In this document: positions 27,901 to 37,009 of the stretch, in pieces
How the letters are laid out: each line of letters opens with the position of its first letter
How positions within the stretch are numbered: position 1 is the stretch's first letter
Assembly (NCBI GenBank): GCA_000517565.1
Contig: CP007051.1
Location: 1,166,001 to 1,230,000, forward strand
Origin: Desulfurella acetivorans A63
GTDB taxonomy: Bacteria > Campylobacterota_A > Desulfurellia > Desulfurellales > Desulfurellaceae
Length of the DNA: 64,000 bases
Direction of reading: 5' to 3'
Program-made: the position numbers and the translations under genes
The notes under the pieces: generated by a model
What the model was told of the DNA's origin: nothing
The model's database searches: none
What the model saw: the letters and a program-made list of their open reading frames with translations, nothing else

Positions 27901-28187
27901 GCATTTAATCCTAAGTTTTTTAAAACAGGTAAAACTTCGTATAAAGGTATTTTGCAAAAAGCATAAACCTTAAAAAACAACTCATCTTTGTGCTTAAAAA
28001 ACCTTACCTGTTTATTTTGAGTTGCTATTACATCCAGTATTGCCTGTGTATCAATCAGTGCTTCATCTGGTTCAATGTTTAGCTTGTAGTCATCATTAAA
28101 GCAAGATAAACACGAGTCTTTGATATTGTGTCTGGCTAAAAGCTCAGAGTAGGAAGAAGACCAGGCTGCCTCATTTTGAAAAGTCAT
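24921..28187 (-). CDS. gdh: Large NAD-specific glutamate dehydrogenase
   Basis: This 1088-residue protein belongs to the large GDH family, nearer the about 115-kDa class than the 180-kDa class. Core motifs are GGKVARGGIRWSDRKDDFRL, KNAVIVPVGSKGGF (catalytic Lys region), ADKGTAKFSDIANDIA, SGGKFGYDHKELGIT and the NAD site VVGIGDMSGDVFGNAM. It deaminates glutamate to 2-oxoglutarate with NAD+. Placed after the aldehyde dehydrogenase and aminotransferase genes in the same direction, it would regenerate the 2-oxoglutarate used by the GABA aminotransferase. Confidence 0.9.
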   Translation of the reverse strand: MTFQNEAAWSSSYSELLARHNIKDSCLSCFNDDYKLNIEPDEALIDTQAILDVIATQNKQVRFFKHKDELFFKVYAFCKIPLYEVLPVLKNLGLNALYEDFFELNIKDKNILIQRYNIEKSFDFDIEKNARLVEENFLAVIDKVVENDELNILTTKELLDYKQIDLLRTFGNYLMQVDFSVKRISMLGSLIKYSHLSKRFIEAFDQKFNPTLEQRNTKELFEQINKELETINNIQDYKILIAIFNIIDSTIRTNFYKQKPYHYISLKIDSSKVSKMPLPRPMYEIYVHSFLMEGCHLRGGKVARGGIRWSDRKDDFRLEILELMKTQMVKNAVIVPVGSKGGFIIKHTNGGDLQEKAIESYKTLIRGMLDITDNYSSSKERIRPDEVVCYDDFDPYLVVAADKGTAKFSDIANDIAQNEYNFWLKDAFASGGKFGYDHKELGITSKGALVCTRRHFRELGIKLDSTPISVVGIGDMSGDVFGNAMIELKNIQLKAAFNDKEIFIDPNPDIEASYKERKRLFDNALSWSFYNKEVLSKGGFICKRDERSILLSPQAKEFLKTNEDRVSSEDLIKLILKADVDLLWMGGVGTYVKASDETNEESGDKTNDNVRINANQVMAKVVGEGANLGFTQKARIEYALLKGKINTDSLDNSAGVDLSDQEVNLKILLNDLMESKVIKDLDERNAILKKLTPEVIQRVLDHNYMQSLAVSLDEIRSIKEPEIFYELVEFFKQKKLFSESEYYFPNKLTLAARIDSGIGYTKPELSIMLSFLKIFMYTNILKETNFDKYLIDKYALLYFPPSAREVYKEHIQKHLLKKEIGSTYITNLIVNSNGVGCLIKLNMLTNQPYTSIIKTLIFIYDLLDVQNIRNEIFSFEDKIDQSVIYNTIIDMFYAVEKFATNQLYLFGDSIIEYVYKQEILGYMDYYVENTIKEGVFKSKYEEKTKELSKYFSKELAEKIAQFYFMDDFILAYYITRKTDKNFIQVVQTIEKTNEVFGFQKVIDYINSIRIVNEWDRFAQFSMIRKYTMAMVKISMKILNEYDSSIQALLNAKKTFFDSYISQLNSISTLSANNLHPVLLLYDRLEGVA

Positions 28188-28232
28188 TGTTGTCTCCTTT
28201 AAAAAGCTTTACAATTAATTTGTATTAGATAA

Positions 28233-28850
28233 TTAATACAGATCATTTTCTTGAATAAACCCTATAGTCTCTAAATCAATCTTTTTACCTCTTTTTTTAA
28301 GGTTTTTAAGCAAGTTTGATTTGTTTTCATAAGATTCATGTTGATTAAATCTAAATTTTGCGCTAATACTATTAATATCAATTTCTAAAACTAAAACTTT
28401 ATCAAGCATTTCTTTATACAAATTGTTGGGGTAAATTGGTTCAAAACCACCTTCGGGCTGGAATTTATTCATTAAAGCCATAAGTATTTGTGATTTTAGA
28501 TCGTCATTTTTTATTATATTAACTACTCCGATTGCATGAATAGATGCAAAAAGCTGGCCAGCAAAACATGCAATATCTTCACTTTTAAAGTACGATGGTA
28601 TTTGAGAATAAGCTTTGAATGTTGTAAAATAAACTAGTGGTTTAGTTTTAATTATATCAATCTTTTTACCAGAATTTGCACTATGAAAATAAATATGTTT
28701 ATTATGATAAACAAAATTAACAGTTGTTGCGTATGGTTTATTATTAAAATCCACAAAAGAAAGTGTACAAAATGAGCTATCATTGAGTAATTTATCTATT
28801 TTAGCTCCCTCTGTAATTTCAAATTCATTCCGTCTCATATGTGTTTCCAT
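28233..28850 (-). CDS. Pyridoxamine 5'-phosphate oxidase-like FMN-binding protein (NimA-like)
   Basis: 205 residues. The N-terminus reads RRNEFEITEGAKIDKLLNDS then SFCTLSFVD, a pattern of the NimA/PNPOx-like split-barrel flavoproteins, followed by PYATTVNFVYHNKHIYFHSA and GKKIDIIKTKP. These proteins bind FMN, and many reduce nitroimidazoles or have unknown reductase roles. It lies 25 bp after the aldehyde dehydrogenase and 45 bp before glutamate dehydrogenase, so it is probably co-transcribed. Its link to GABA use is unknown. Confidence 0.7.
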   Translation of the reverse strand: METHMRRNEFEITEGAKIDKLLNDSSFCTLSFVDFNNKPYATTVNFVYHNKHIYFHSANSGKKIDIIKTKPLVYFTTFKAYSQIPSYFKSEDIACFAGQLFASIHAIGVVNIIKNDDLKSQILMALMNKFQPEGGFEPIYPNNLYKEMLDKVLVLEIDINSISAKFRFNQHESYENKSNLLKNLKKRGKKIDLETIGFIQENDLY

Positions 28851-28875
28851 TCAAACTCAACAATCGTTACTTAAT

Positions 28876-30309
28876 CTAACCCAAATTTATCATAACCATC
28901 TTTATATTTGTCATTTCTTCAATGGCAAATCTCACACCTTCCCTGCCAATACCAGAGAGCTTATTTCCGCCATAGGGCATATTGTCTACTCTAAATATTG
29001 AGGTATCGTTTATCATTACACCACCTACATCAAGGTTGTCTATAGCATAGTGGATTTTTCTTATATCGTTTGTGTATATGCCTGCTTGAAGACCATAGTC
29101 TGAATCATTTACATGCTTTATTGCTTCTTCAAAGTTATCGTACTCTACAATAGACACAATAGGTGCAAATACTTCCATGCACATTACCTTCATATCTTTT
29201 GTGGTGTTTCTAAGCACTGTTGGGTATAGTATCCTGCCTTCTGTTTTGCCACCGCATACAAGTGTTGCCCCTTGAGAGATTGCTTCGTCTATCCAGGACT
29301 TTGCTCTAAGCGCTTCTTTTTCATCGATCATGGGACCAAGCTCTACATCTTGATCTAATGGGTTTCCTACTTTGAGACTTTCTGTTGCCTGCTTGAATTT
29401 TTCGCTAAACTCATCTGCTATTTCATGGTGTACATATATGCGTTGCAGTGATATGCAAACCTGACCTGAGTTTGAAAAAGCACTTGTTATGCATCTAGGT
29501 ATGGCTTTGTCTATATCTGCATCTTTTTCTATTATTGTTGCTGAATTGTTTCCAAGCTCCAAAGTTACCCTTTTTATCCCAGCTTTTCTTATAATGGAAT
29601 CACCTACTGCAGGTGAGCCTGTAAATGTTACTTTCTTAACCGTTGGGTGAGATACCAAATAATCACCTACACTTGAGCCAGAACCAATTACCACATTAAA
29701 TACACCTTCTGGCAAACCGGCTTCTTGCAGTATTTCAGCCAATATCAATGCAGTAACAGGTGTGGTTGACGCTGGCTTTAGCACAATTGTGTTGCCTGAT
29801 GCTATGGCGGGTGCTACTTTGTGGGCAACAAGGTTTAGTGGAAAGTTAAAAGGTGTAATAGCAGCAATAACGCCCATTGGTACCCTTATATAGTAGCCTA
29901 CCCTGTTTGTACCAGATACACTTGCATCCAAAGGTACAGTTTCACCGTGAATGCGCATAGCTTCACAGCTTGCAAACTTGAATGTCTCATAACCCCTTAT
30001 TACTTCACCTATTGAATACTTCCATGCTTTGCCTGCTTCTTTGCAAATTACAGTAGCTATCTCATCTTTGCGCTTTAGTATCAAATCCGCAGCTTTTTGA
30101 AGTATCTCGCTGCGCTTGTAGGCAGGGGTTTTTTTAAACTCATCAAATGCTTCTTGCGCAGAATTTACTGCCAAATCAACACTTGATGTATCGCACAATG
30201 GAACTTTTGCAAAAACTTCACCCGTATATTTTTCTGTTACATCCAATAATTTTCCTGTTTCAACCCATTTGCCGCCTATAAAGGTTTTGTAAGTTTGCAT
30301 AAAAGACAC
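28876..30309 (-). CDS. NAD(P)-dependent aldehyde dehydrogenase, probable succinate-semialdehyde dehydrogenase
   Basis: A 477-residue ALDH superfamily member. Catalytic Cys is in SNSGQVCISLQRI, general-base Glu in VTLELGNNSATII, cofactor loop in FTGSPAVGDSI, and FNFPLNLVAHKVAPA near the N-terminus. Position between a GABA-type aminotransferase and permease and a glutamate dehydrogenase points to succinate semialdehyde as substrate. That is inference, since glyceraldehyde-3-phosphate and lactaldehyde enzymes look similar. Confidence 0.85.
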   Translation of the reverse strand: MSFMQTYKTFIGGKWVETGKLLDVTEKYTGEVFAKVPLCDTSSVDLAVNSAQEAFDEFKKTPAYKRSEILQKAADLILKRKDEIATVICKEAGKAWKYSIGEVIRGYETFKFASCEAMRIHGETVPLDASVSGTNRVGYYIRVPMGVIAAITPFNFPLNLVAHKVAPAIASGNTIVLKPASTTPVTALILAEILQEAGLPEGVFNVVIGSGSSVGDYLVSHPTVKKVTFTGSPAVGDSIIRKAGIKRVTLELGNNSATIIEKDADIDKAIPRCITSAFSNSGQVCISLQRIYVHHEIADEFSEKFKQATESLKVGNPLDQDVELGPMIDEKEALRAKSWIDEAISQGATLVCGGKTEGRILYPTVLRNTTKDMKVMCMEVFAPIVSIVEYDNFEEAIKHVNDSDYGLQAGIYTNDIRKIHYAIDNLDVGGVMINDTSIFRVDNMPYGGNKLSGIGREGVRFAIEEMTNIKMVMINLG

Positions 30310-30416
30310 CTCCTGCTAGTTTTCAAAGAAATTGTTTCAAAATTAATTTTTAATTTTCTAAAAAATAAAACATCAAACTTTTTTTAATTTAATAAAAACT
30401 TTCTATAAAAAAACAC

Positions 30417-31772
30417 CTAAACATTTAAAGCCGGCGGAACTTTTTTATAACCTTTTGATACAATAGCACCATAAATTATACCTAAAATTAACCATGTAAA
30501 ACCTAATATTTTAGCATCTTTATTCAAACTTATCCATACATAAAAAATGATTACAAATCCTATTATAGGGAGTACTAAATATTTAAACAAAGACACAACG
30601 TCTGTCATTTTCTTGCGTATTACAAAATAGTTAATTACGGTAAGATGTATGACTAAATAAGCAGTTAACGCTCCAAAATTTATTAGATTAGTAATGAAAT
30701 CCAAACTCATCGAAATAGATGCAATTACTGATATTATTGCAATTAAAATCGAATTTATATATGGTGTTTTATATTTAGGATGAACTTTAGACAAAAATTT
30801 TGGTAACATTTCATCACGAGCCATGCTATAAATAAGGCGTGCAAATCCTGTTTGAGTAACTAAAGCGCAAGTTATAGCTGAAACTATGACTGCTAAAAAT
30901 ACTAAGAAACGTAGCCATACGCCACCAGCTTTTTGGGCTATAAAGTAAAAAGCTACATCTGGATTAGTAAAACTATTATAGTTTGGCCAAACTGATGCTG
31001 CCATATAAGTTTCAAGAACAAATAATGCACCCATTACAATAACAGTTGCAATAATCGCTTTGCCCATTATTTTTGATGGGTTTTTAGTTTCTTCAGATAA
31101 AGTACTAAGAGCATCGAAACCCAAATAGCCCATAACAGCAACAGAAGTAGCCGAAAGTAGACCACTTATATGAAACTTTGAAGCGTCAAAAAAAGGTTTT
31201 ATATTAAAACTACCAATATGTTTATAATATACACTCCAAAAAGCAGCTAATACAAATAGAAATATAACAATTAATTCAAATATAAGTATAGTTATATTTG
31301 TTTTTGTAGTCAATTCAATTCCTATTATACTAATAAACGTATTAATAGCTATTACAATAATAATCCAACCCCAATATGGAATAATAGGCATTAATTCTGA
31401 TAACCACAATCCAGTAACTAAATATAAAAAACCTGGTAACAAAACATAATCTAACATTATAGTCCATCCGACAACAAAACCTATATGCGCATTAAAAGAA
31501 CGTTGAGCATATGAATATATTGAGCCAGAAATTGGGAATTCGGTTGCCATTCTAGAATAGCTTAAGGCAGTAAAATACATTGCAACAGCTCCAAACAAAA
31601 AAGTTAATGCTATCATACCACTACTAGGTCCCACAACAATCCCGTATAAGTTCATTGGTGCCGTGGGATTTAAAAATGTTATTCCATAAACTAATAATGC
31701 CCAGAAAGATAGAGATCTTTTTAGTTCTTGTTTGTAACCAAAACTCTCAATACTGTCTACATTATTTTCCAT
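30417..31772 (-). CDS. APC-family amino acid permease, probable GABA transporter
   Basis: The 451-residue protein has about twelve hydrophobic segments. It begins KRSLSFWALLVYGITFLNPT and has the APC helix-1 glycine motif and FPISGSIYSYAQRSF after helix 2. It is a cytoplasmic-membrane proton or antiport carrier. It begins 20 bp after the GABA aminotransferase stop, so GABA or a related amine acid is the likely substrate. A 107-bp AT-rich gap follows before the aldehyde dehydrogenase. Confidence 0.83.
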   Translation of the reverse strand: MENNVDSIESFGYKQELKRSLSFWALLVYGITFLNPTAPMNLYGIVVGPSSGMIALTFLFGAVAMYFTALSYSRMATEFPISGSIYSYAQRSFNAHIGFVVGWTIMLDYVLLPGFLYLVTGLWLSELMPIIPYWGWIIIVIAINTFISIIGIELTTKTNITILIFELIVIFLFVLAAFWSVYYKHIGSFNIKPFFDASKFHISGLLSATSVAVMGYLGFDALSTLSEETKNPSKIMGKAIIATVIVMGALFVLETYMAASVWPNYNSFTNPDVAFYFIAQKAGGVWLRFLVFLAVIVSAITCALVTQTGFARLIYSMARDEMLPKFLSKVHPKYKTPYINSILIAIISVIASISMSLDFITNLINFGALTAYLVIHLTVINYFVIRKKMTDVVSLFKYLVLPIIGFVIIFYVWISLNKDAKILGFTWLILGIIYGAIVSKGYKKVPPALNV

Positions 31773-31792
31773 AACACAACCTCCAATTTAGT

Positions 31793-33139
31793 CTATACGA
31801 CTGTTTTCATAGCTTTTTCTAATATCTCTAAGCCATTTAATAACTGTTTCTCTGTTATCGCCAACGGCATCAAAAACCTAATCACATTACCTCTTGTTCC
31901 AGCACTTAAAAGCAACAATCCATTTTTCCAGCATTCATTAATAATTTTTGTTGTTTCTTCTTTTGCTGGTTCTTTTGTTTTTCTGTCTTTTACTAATTCC
32001 ATAGCTATCATTGCTCCACGGCCTCTTACATCACCAATAATTTCGTATTTTTCTTTCATCTCATTTAGCTTTTCCATGCAAGTTTTTCCTATAAAATTTG
32101 CTTTGTCACAAAAGTTATTTCTTTGCATAATCTCTATAACTTTCAATCCCGCAACACAAGCGAGGGGATTGCCGCCAAAAGTTCCTCCTAACCCTCCGCT
32201 ATGCGTAGCATCCATAATTTCCGCCTTTCCTGTTATACCAGCTATTGGTAGCCCGCTACCCATTGATTTAGCTGTGGTAATAATATCAGGATAAACGTTC
32301 CAATACTGGCTAGCAAACATTTTGCCTGTTCTGCAAAATCCACTTTGAATTTCATCGGCTATTAGCACTATTCCATATTGATCGCATATAGATCTAAGTT
32401 GTATGATATATTCATCTGGTGGAATGATAAAGCCACTTTCACCTAGTACTGGCTCTATAATAATGGCTGCTATCTCTTCTGGAGCAATTTCTTCTATAAA
32501 AAAATCATCAAACAATTTTACACATTGCATGCTACACGTACTTTTTTCTAGCCCTAAAGGACATCTATAGCAATATGGATAATACATTCTATGAACACCT
32601 GGGGCAAAAGGTCCAAAACCAAACTTGTATGGCTTTACTTTACTTGTTAGCGTCATTGTCATTAACGTCCTGCCGTGGAATGCACCATTGAAAGCCACTA
32701 TTTCTGTTCTACCTGTATATTTGCGAGCTATTTTTATAGCGTTTTCTACAGCTTCTGCGCCACTGTTTACAAAAAAAGTCTTTTTCTTGAAATCTCCCGG
32801 AGTTATTTCGTTTAATTTTTCCGCTAATTTAATGTAAGGCTCATAGTTTACTACCATTGAACATGTGTGAAAATATTTTTCTGCTTGTTCTTTAACCGCG
32901 GATACTACTTCAGGATCACTGTGACCAATATTCATAACACCAATTCCACCAGCAAAATCTAAAAAAATATTACCGTCGACATCTTCAATTATTGCACCTT
33001 GAGCTTTTTCTATAAATGTTGATGTAAGTTGTGAGACACCAACCGGGACATTGTTGTTTCTTTGCTCCAATAAATTTTTAGCTTTTGGCCCTGGAAGCTC
33101 GGTAACGATTTTTGGTTCCTCTACTAAATTAAAATCCAT
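31793..33139 (-). CDS. gabT: 4-aminobutyrate aminotransferase (class III, PLP)
   Basis: The 448-residue class III aminotransferase has FVNSGAEAVENAIKIAR, FHGRTLMTMTLTSKV, the PLP-Asp in LIADEIQSGFCRTGKM, and the PLP-lysine in ITTAKSMGSGLPIAG. It would transfer the amino group of GABA to 2-oxoglutarate. It carries an unusual cysteine cluster, YPYCYRCPLGLEKSTC, which some bacterial homologues use for an FeS or disulfide link. It heads a unit of permease, aldehyde dehydrogenase and glutamate dehydrogenase under a sigma-54-type promoter, with GGAGG before the ATG. Confidence 0.88.
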   Translation of the reverse strand: MDFNLVEEPKIVTELPGPKAKNLLEQRNNNVPVGVSQLTSTFIEKAQGAIIEDVDGNIFLDFAGGIGVMNIGHSDPEVVSAVKEQAEKYFHTCSMVVNYEPYIKLAEKLNEITPGDFKKKTFFVNSGAEAVENAIKIARKYTGRTEIVAFNGAFHGRTLMTMTLTSKVKPYKFGFGPFAPGVHRMYYPYCYRCPLGLEKSTCSMQCVKLFDDFFIEEIAPEEIAAIIIEPVLGESGFIIPPDEYIIQLRSICDQYGIVLIADEIQSGFCRTGKMFASQYWNVYPDIITTAKSMGSGLPIAGITGKAEIMDATHSGGLGGTFGGNPLACVAGLKVIEIMQRNNFCDKANFIGKTCMEKLNEMKEKYEIIGDVRGRGAMIAMELVKDRKTKEPAKEETTKIINECWKNGLLLLSAGTRGNVIRFLMPLAITEKQLLNGLEILEKAMKTVV

Positions 33140-33183
33140 TTTACACCTCCATAGTAAATTAATAATTTTCTATTTTAATACTA

Positions 33184-33199
33184 AGCAATAAGTGTTCCA
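33184..33199 (-). promoter_or_regulatory. Sigma-54 (-24/-12) promoter for the GABA operon
   Basis: The minus strand reads TGGAACACTTATTGCT, matching TGGCAC-N5-TTGCW with one mismatch and correct spacing between GG and GC. The start would be about 34 bases before gabT. The divergently irrelevant but adjacent regulator at 33325 is a sigma-54 activator. Confidence 0.65.
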
Positions 33200-33324
33200 C
33201 TGCTTTAAAATAAACTTTATATTAATAAAATTATTAATTTAAGATAAAGCTTTAATGCAAAAATGACTTAGTAAAAATATAATTCTTTTTTTGTAAGTAA
33301 ATCGATTAATTCAAATATGAATTT

Positions 33325-35109
33325 TTAATCCATATTTGAATTAATATCTATTTTATATTTCTTTAATTTTCTTACAACACTGGATTGGCTAATTCCTAGA
33401 ACTTCAGCCATTTTATAAGTGTTTTTGTGAATTTTATAGGCTTTTTGTAACAATTGTTTTTCTAAATCATCTATAGATTTTTTTAAAGGAAAAATATAGT
33501 CAATTTGCAAAGTTGTAGAATTTTGGTTAAAAAAGAGTGATGGTAAATCTGATTTTTCTATTAAGTTTTTGTCTATAGTAACCACCAGTCTTTCTATAAT
33601 ATTTTCCAGCTCTCTTACGTTACCAGGCCATTGATATTCTAAAAAGGCATCAAATACTTTTGGACCAAGTTTTTTATTGGTGTTATATTTTTTATTATAC
33701 TTTTCCATAAAGAAATTTGCAAGCAATGGTATGTCATCTTTTCTTTCGCGTAATGGTGGTATATTAATTTGAATTACATTTAACCTATAAAATAGATCTT
33801 CTCTGAATTTATTTTCTTTTACTAATTTTTCTAAATCTTTATTGGTAGCGGCTATCAATTTAAAATCAGATTTAATAGGTTTTATGCCACCTACTTTTAT
33901 AAAACTTTTTTCATCCAATACTTTTAATAGTTTCACTTGCATTCGCAAAGGCAATTCGCTTATTTCATCTAAAAACAAAGTTCCATTATTTGCTAATTCT
34001 ACATATCCAATCTTACCTTCATTTCTTGCTCCCGTAAAAGCTCCTTTTTCATAACCAAAGAGTTCTGATTCGATTAAATTTTCAGGTATAGCCCCACAAT
34101 TGATATTAACAAATTCATGGTTTTGCCTGTTACTTAATTTATGAATGATTTCCGCAAAAAGGGTTTTTCCTGATCCAGATTCTCCGCTTAAAACGATATG
34201 AGAGTCAACGGTAGAGATCCTTTTAATTAAATCCACTAAATTTTTCATTTGCGGGCTTTTATATACAACATATTCAAATAAGTTTTTCTCGTTTTTTATT
34301 TCTTTTAATTTTAAATAATATTTTTCCATTAGTTTTTCGGTTTTATTTAATTTTTCTTTTAATGTATATATTTCAGTAAGATTTTTTGATGTGCTAAACA
34401 CTTTTAATAATTTAAAGCTATTATCAAATACAGGTAAACCATAAACCATTAATACTTTTCCAGTTTGAGTTTTTTGGATAATAGAAATATGTTTTTTCTC
34501 CTTGATAGCTTTAAGAGTTACAGATGGTTTAAAAATTCCTTTATTCTCTAGTTCTTTTACATTTAAATTAATCAAATTTGCTTCGTTTAAATTATAGTAT
34601 TCTTCACAAACTGGATTGTTAATACCGATAATTGTACCTTTATCATCAGTTACCATTATCTCGTCATAATACATTTCGTAAAACATTTCTATTTCCTTGT
34701 TTATATTGTTTAACAATTGAAATGTAATATTAAAAGATTCGCTATCATACTTTTCATAAATTACGATCAATCCCCCAATGATTTTAGAATTTAACGTTAT
34801 TGGAGCTAGATCCAAATAAAAAATATTGTCTTTAAAAAATACTTTTATTGAAGAAAAGGCTTTTCCTTCTAGGCACAGTTTAATATAATCTTTGTCTATA
34901 TTGAAGAAATTTTCAATATCATTATAAATTGTAGCTTTAAAATATTTCTTGGATTTTGTATTGAGGTAAATAACTTTACCTTCTGAATTTACGATGAATA
35001 TTAATTCATCGAATGAATCAATTAAAATACGCATAACATTAGATGTTTTTCTTTGACCAAAAATATTTTCGAGAATATTTTCTTTAAAATTCTTAATATT
35101 TTTCTGCAT
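33325..35109 (-). CDS. Sigma-54-dependent activator with two PAS domains
   Basis: 594 residues. Two PAS-like domains (about 25-120 and 145-250) and a coiled coil (about 255-285) precede an AAA+ domain. That domain has Walker A GESGSGKT, the sigma-54 contact loop GAFTGA inside ELFGYEKGAFTGARNE, Walker B GTLFLDEI and an arginine-finger region PLRERKDDIPLLA. The C-terminus is a Fis-type HTH (YKMAEVLGISQSSVVRKLKK). There is no receiver domain, so the PAS domains probably sense a ligand. The gene sits upstream of gabT on the same strand with a sigma-54 promoter between them, so it is the probable activator of GABA use. Confidence 0.88.
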   Translation of the reverse strand: MQKNIKNFKENILENIFGQRKTSNVMRILIDSFDELIFIVNSEGKVIYLNTKSKKYFKATIYNDIENFFNIDKDYIKLCLEGKAFSSIKVFFKDNIFYLDLAPITLNSKIIGGLIVIYEKYDSESFNITFQLLNNINKEIEMFYEMYYDEIMVTDDKGTIIGINNPVCEEYYNLNEANLINLNVKELENKGIFKPSVTLKAIKEKKHISIIQKTQTGKVLMVYGLPVFDNSFKLLKVFSTSKNLTEIYTLKEKLNKTEKLMEKYYLKLKEIKNEKNLFEYVVYKSPQMKNLVDLIKRISTVDSHIVLSGESGSGKTLFAEIIHKLSNRQNHEFVNINCGAIPENLIESELFGYEKGAFTGARNEGKIGYVELANNGTLFLDEISELPLRMQVKLLKVLDEKSFIKVGGIKPIKSDFKLIAATNKDLEKLVKENKFREDLFYRLNVIQINIPPLRERKDDIPLLANFFMEKYNKKYNTNKKLGPKVFDAFLEYQWPGNVRELENIIERLVVTIDKNLIEKSDLPSLFFNQNSTTLQIDYIFPLKKSIDDLEKQLLQKAYKIHKNTYKMAEVLGISQSSVVRKLKKYKIDINSNMD

Positions 35110-35146
35110 AATTCGATTGTAATTCTATAATGAAATCAAAATATGG

Positions 35147-35998
35147 TCAAGTTTTTCTTGGCACTAAGCTATTGTAAGCATTCTCTGCATGATAGGAGCT
35201 TCTTGTAAAAACAGAAGATTCCACATATTTAAAACCTATTTTTTTGGCAATGCTTTTATAGTGTTCAAACTCAGACGGATCTAAGAATTTGGTAACCGGA
35301 AGATGATCTTTTGATGGTTGCAGGTATTGTCCTATAGTTAAAATATCGCACCCTGTTTGTGCAATATCATTCATGGTATCAATTACTTCATTTTGTGTTT
35401 CGCCAAGACCTACCATTATGCCAGACTTTGTTATAAGGTCTGGCTTGAGACGCTTTAAGCTTTTTAAAACGTTCAAAGATCTGTTATAATCAGCCTGAGG
35501 TCTTGCTTGAGGATAAAGTCTTTTTACAGTTTCTATATTATGTCCAATGATCTGAGCTCCAGAATTTGCAACTGCTTGCAAACATTCAGTTTTAACTTGA
35601 AAATCTGGTATTAAAAGCTCAATTTTAACATTGAGTGGTTTAAGTTTTTCAACTACTTTTACAAAGCATGATGATCCAAAATCAGGTAAATCGTCCCTCG
35701 TTACGCTTGTTATTACAACATATTTCAAGTTTAAATATTTTACAGCCTGAACAATCATGTCAGGTTCTTTGAAATTAATAGGTTCTGGTTTATGATGAAC
35801 TACGTTACAAAATCTACAATTTCTGGTACAGTACCTTCCCATAATAAGAAACGTCGCGGTTTTTAACGCAAAGCATTCGCTTATGTTTGGACAAAACGCT
35901 TCTTCACATACAGTATGTAAGTGTAAATTTCTTAAAATTTCTTGCATGTATCCAATATTTTCCATATTTAAGTTTTTTTTAAGCCAATAAGGTACCAT
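35147..35998 (-). CDS. lipA: Lipoyl synthase
   Basis: 283 residues with both FeS motifs: the auxiliary cluster C-x4-C-x5-C in CEEAFCPNISEC and the radical-SAM C-x3-C-x2-C in CTRNCRFC. Family motifs VVITSVTRDDLPDFG, GLGETQNEV and QYLQPSKDHLPV follow, with the C-terminal serine ligand in TRSSYHAE. It inserts two sulfurs into octanoyl groups on lipoyl domains. It overlaps lipB by 20 bp and lies near a truncated E2 gene whose product type needs lipoate. Confidence 0.93.
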   Translation of the reverse strand: MVPYWLKKNLNMENIGYMQEILRNLHLHTVCEEAFCPNISECFALKTATFLIMGRYCTRNCRFCNVVHHKPEPINFKEPDMIVQAVKYLNLKYVVITSVTRDDLPDFGSSCFVKVVEKLKPLNVKIELLIPDFQVKTECLQAVANSGAQIIGHNIETVKRLYPQARPQADYNRSLNVLKSLKRLKPDLITKSGIMVGLGETQNEVIDTMNDIAQTGCDILTIGQYLQPSKDHLPVTKFLDPSEFEHYKSIAKKIGFKYVESSVFTRSSYHAENAYNSLVPRKT

Positions 35999-36641
35999 AA
36001 TCTAACTCATATTTAAAAATTTTAGAGAAATTTTCTTCATAAACATCCATAATGCTATCTAGTGGAATACGATTTTGTGTTATTTCAAAAATAGAAGTCA
36101 TATGCTCATTTGAAAGACCGCATGGAATTATAAAATTAAAATGATTCAAATTAGGATTAACATTCAAGGCAAATCCATGCATGGTGATTTTTTTTACTAT
36201 TCTGATACCTATTGATGCAATTTTTCCACTATCAGTCCAAACACCCCTGTAATTTTCTTTTCTATAAGCTTTTAATCCAAAAACAGATAAAGTATCTATT
36301 ATCGTTTGCTCAAGATTATGTATGTAATCGTGAAAGGTTAGATTTTCCTCTTCAATGTCTATAATGGGATACCCCACAAGCTGTCCTGGGCCATGGTATG
36401 TTACATCGCCGCCTCTGTCAACAAAGTGTAACGCAATATTGTGTTTTTCTAATACAGTTTTTTCAACCACTATGTTTTCTATTTTACCTGATTTGCCAAG
36501 TGTTATAGTAGGTGGGTGCTCCAAAAGCAAAAGCACATCCTGCAAAGATTCATTAAGCTTTTTTTTTACTAATTCGTGTTGGATTTGGTAAGCTTTTGAA
36601 TATTCAACGACACCCAGCCTATAAACACTGCATTTATTCAT
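35979..36641 (-). CDS. lipB: Octanoyltransferase LipB
   Basis: 220 residues. Signature regions are RGGDVTYHGPGQLVGYPI, KIASIGIRI with GFALNVNPNLNHF, and the catalytic cysteine in IIPCGLSNEHMTS. It moves octanoate from acyl carrier protein to lipoyl domains before LipA acts. It starts 2 bp after the AhpD-like gene and overlaps lipA. Confidence 0.93.
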   Translation of the reverse strand: MNKCSVYRLGVVEYSKAYQIQHELVKKKLNESLQDVLLLLEHPPTITLGKSGKIENIVVEKTVLEKHNIALHFVDRGGDVTYHGPGQLVGYPIIDIEEENLTFHDYIHNLEQTIIDTLSVFGLKAYRKENYRGVWTDSGKIASIGIRIVKKITMHGFALNVNPNLNHFNFIIPCGLSNEHMTSIFEITQNRIPLDSIMDVYEENFSKIFKYELDYGTLLA

Positions 36642-36643
36642 AA

Positions 36644-37009
36644 CTATTTGGCAAATTTATCTAAAGCGTTTTGAACATATTGGGTATACATTAGAGAAGG
36701 ACCACCACCCATTAATACTGCTACCCAGGAGGCTTCCATAATTTCCTCTTTGGTTGCACCTTTATCAAGAGCAGATTTAACATGGTAATCTATGCACCAT
36801 TCACATTTTACTGCAATGGATATACCAATTGCAATGATTTCTTTAATTTTTGAAGAAAGGGCACCATCTGATTCAATAGAGTTCATTAAACTAAAGAAAG
36901 CTGTTGTTTGCTTATTCCACTCTTTTGAGAAGCGATTTAGATTGTCATTTAATATATTTAATAATTCTATAGGATCATTCATATTTTCCTCCATATATTT
37001 TGCTTGCAT
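36644..37009 (-). CDS. Carboxymuconolactone decarboxylase/AhpD-family protein
   Basis: The 121-residue helical protein has the AhpD-type redox pair in KCEWCIDYH (CxxC followed by H) and LDKGATKEEIMEASWVAVLM. Family proteins act as thiol-disulfide adaptors. In AhpD the partner is a lipoylated E2, which matches its place between a 2-oxoacid dehydrogenase E2 and the lipoate genes. It overlaps the E2 gene by 35 bp. Confidence 0.8.
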   Translation of the reverse strand: MQAKYMEENMNDPIELLNILNDNLNRFSKEWNKQTTAFFSLMNSIESDGALSSKIKEIIAIGISIAVKCEWCIDYHVKSALDKGATKEEIMEASWVAVLMGGGPSLMYTQYVQNALDKFAK

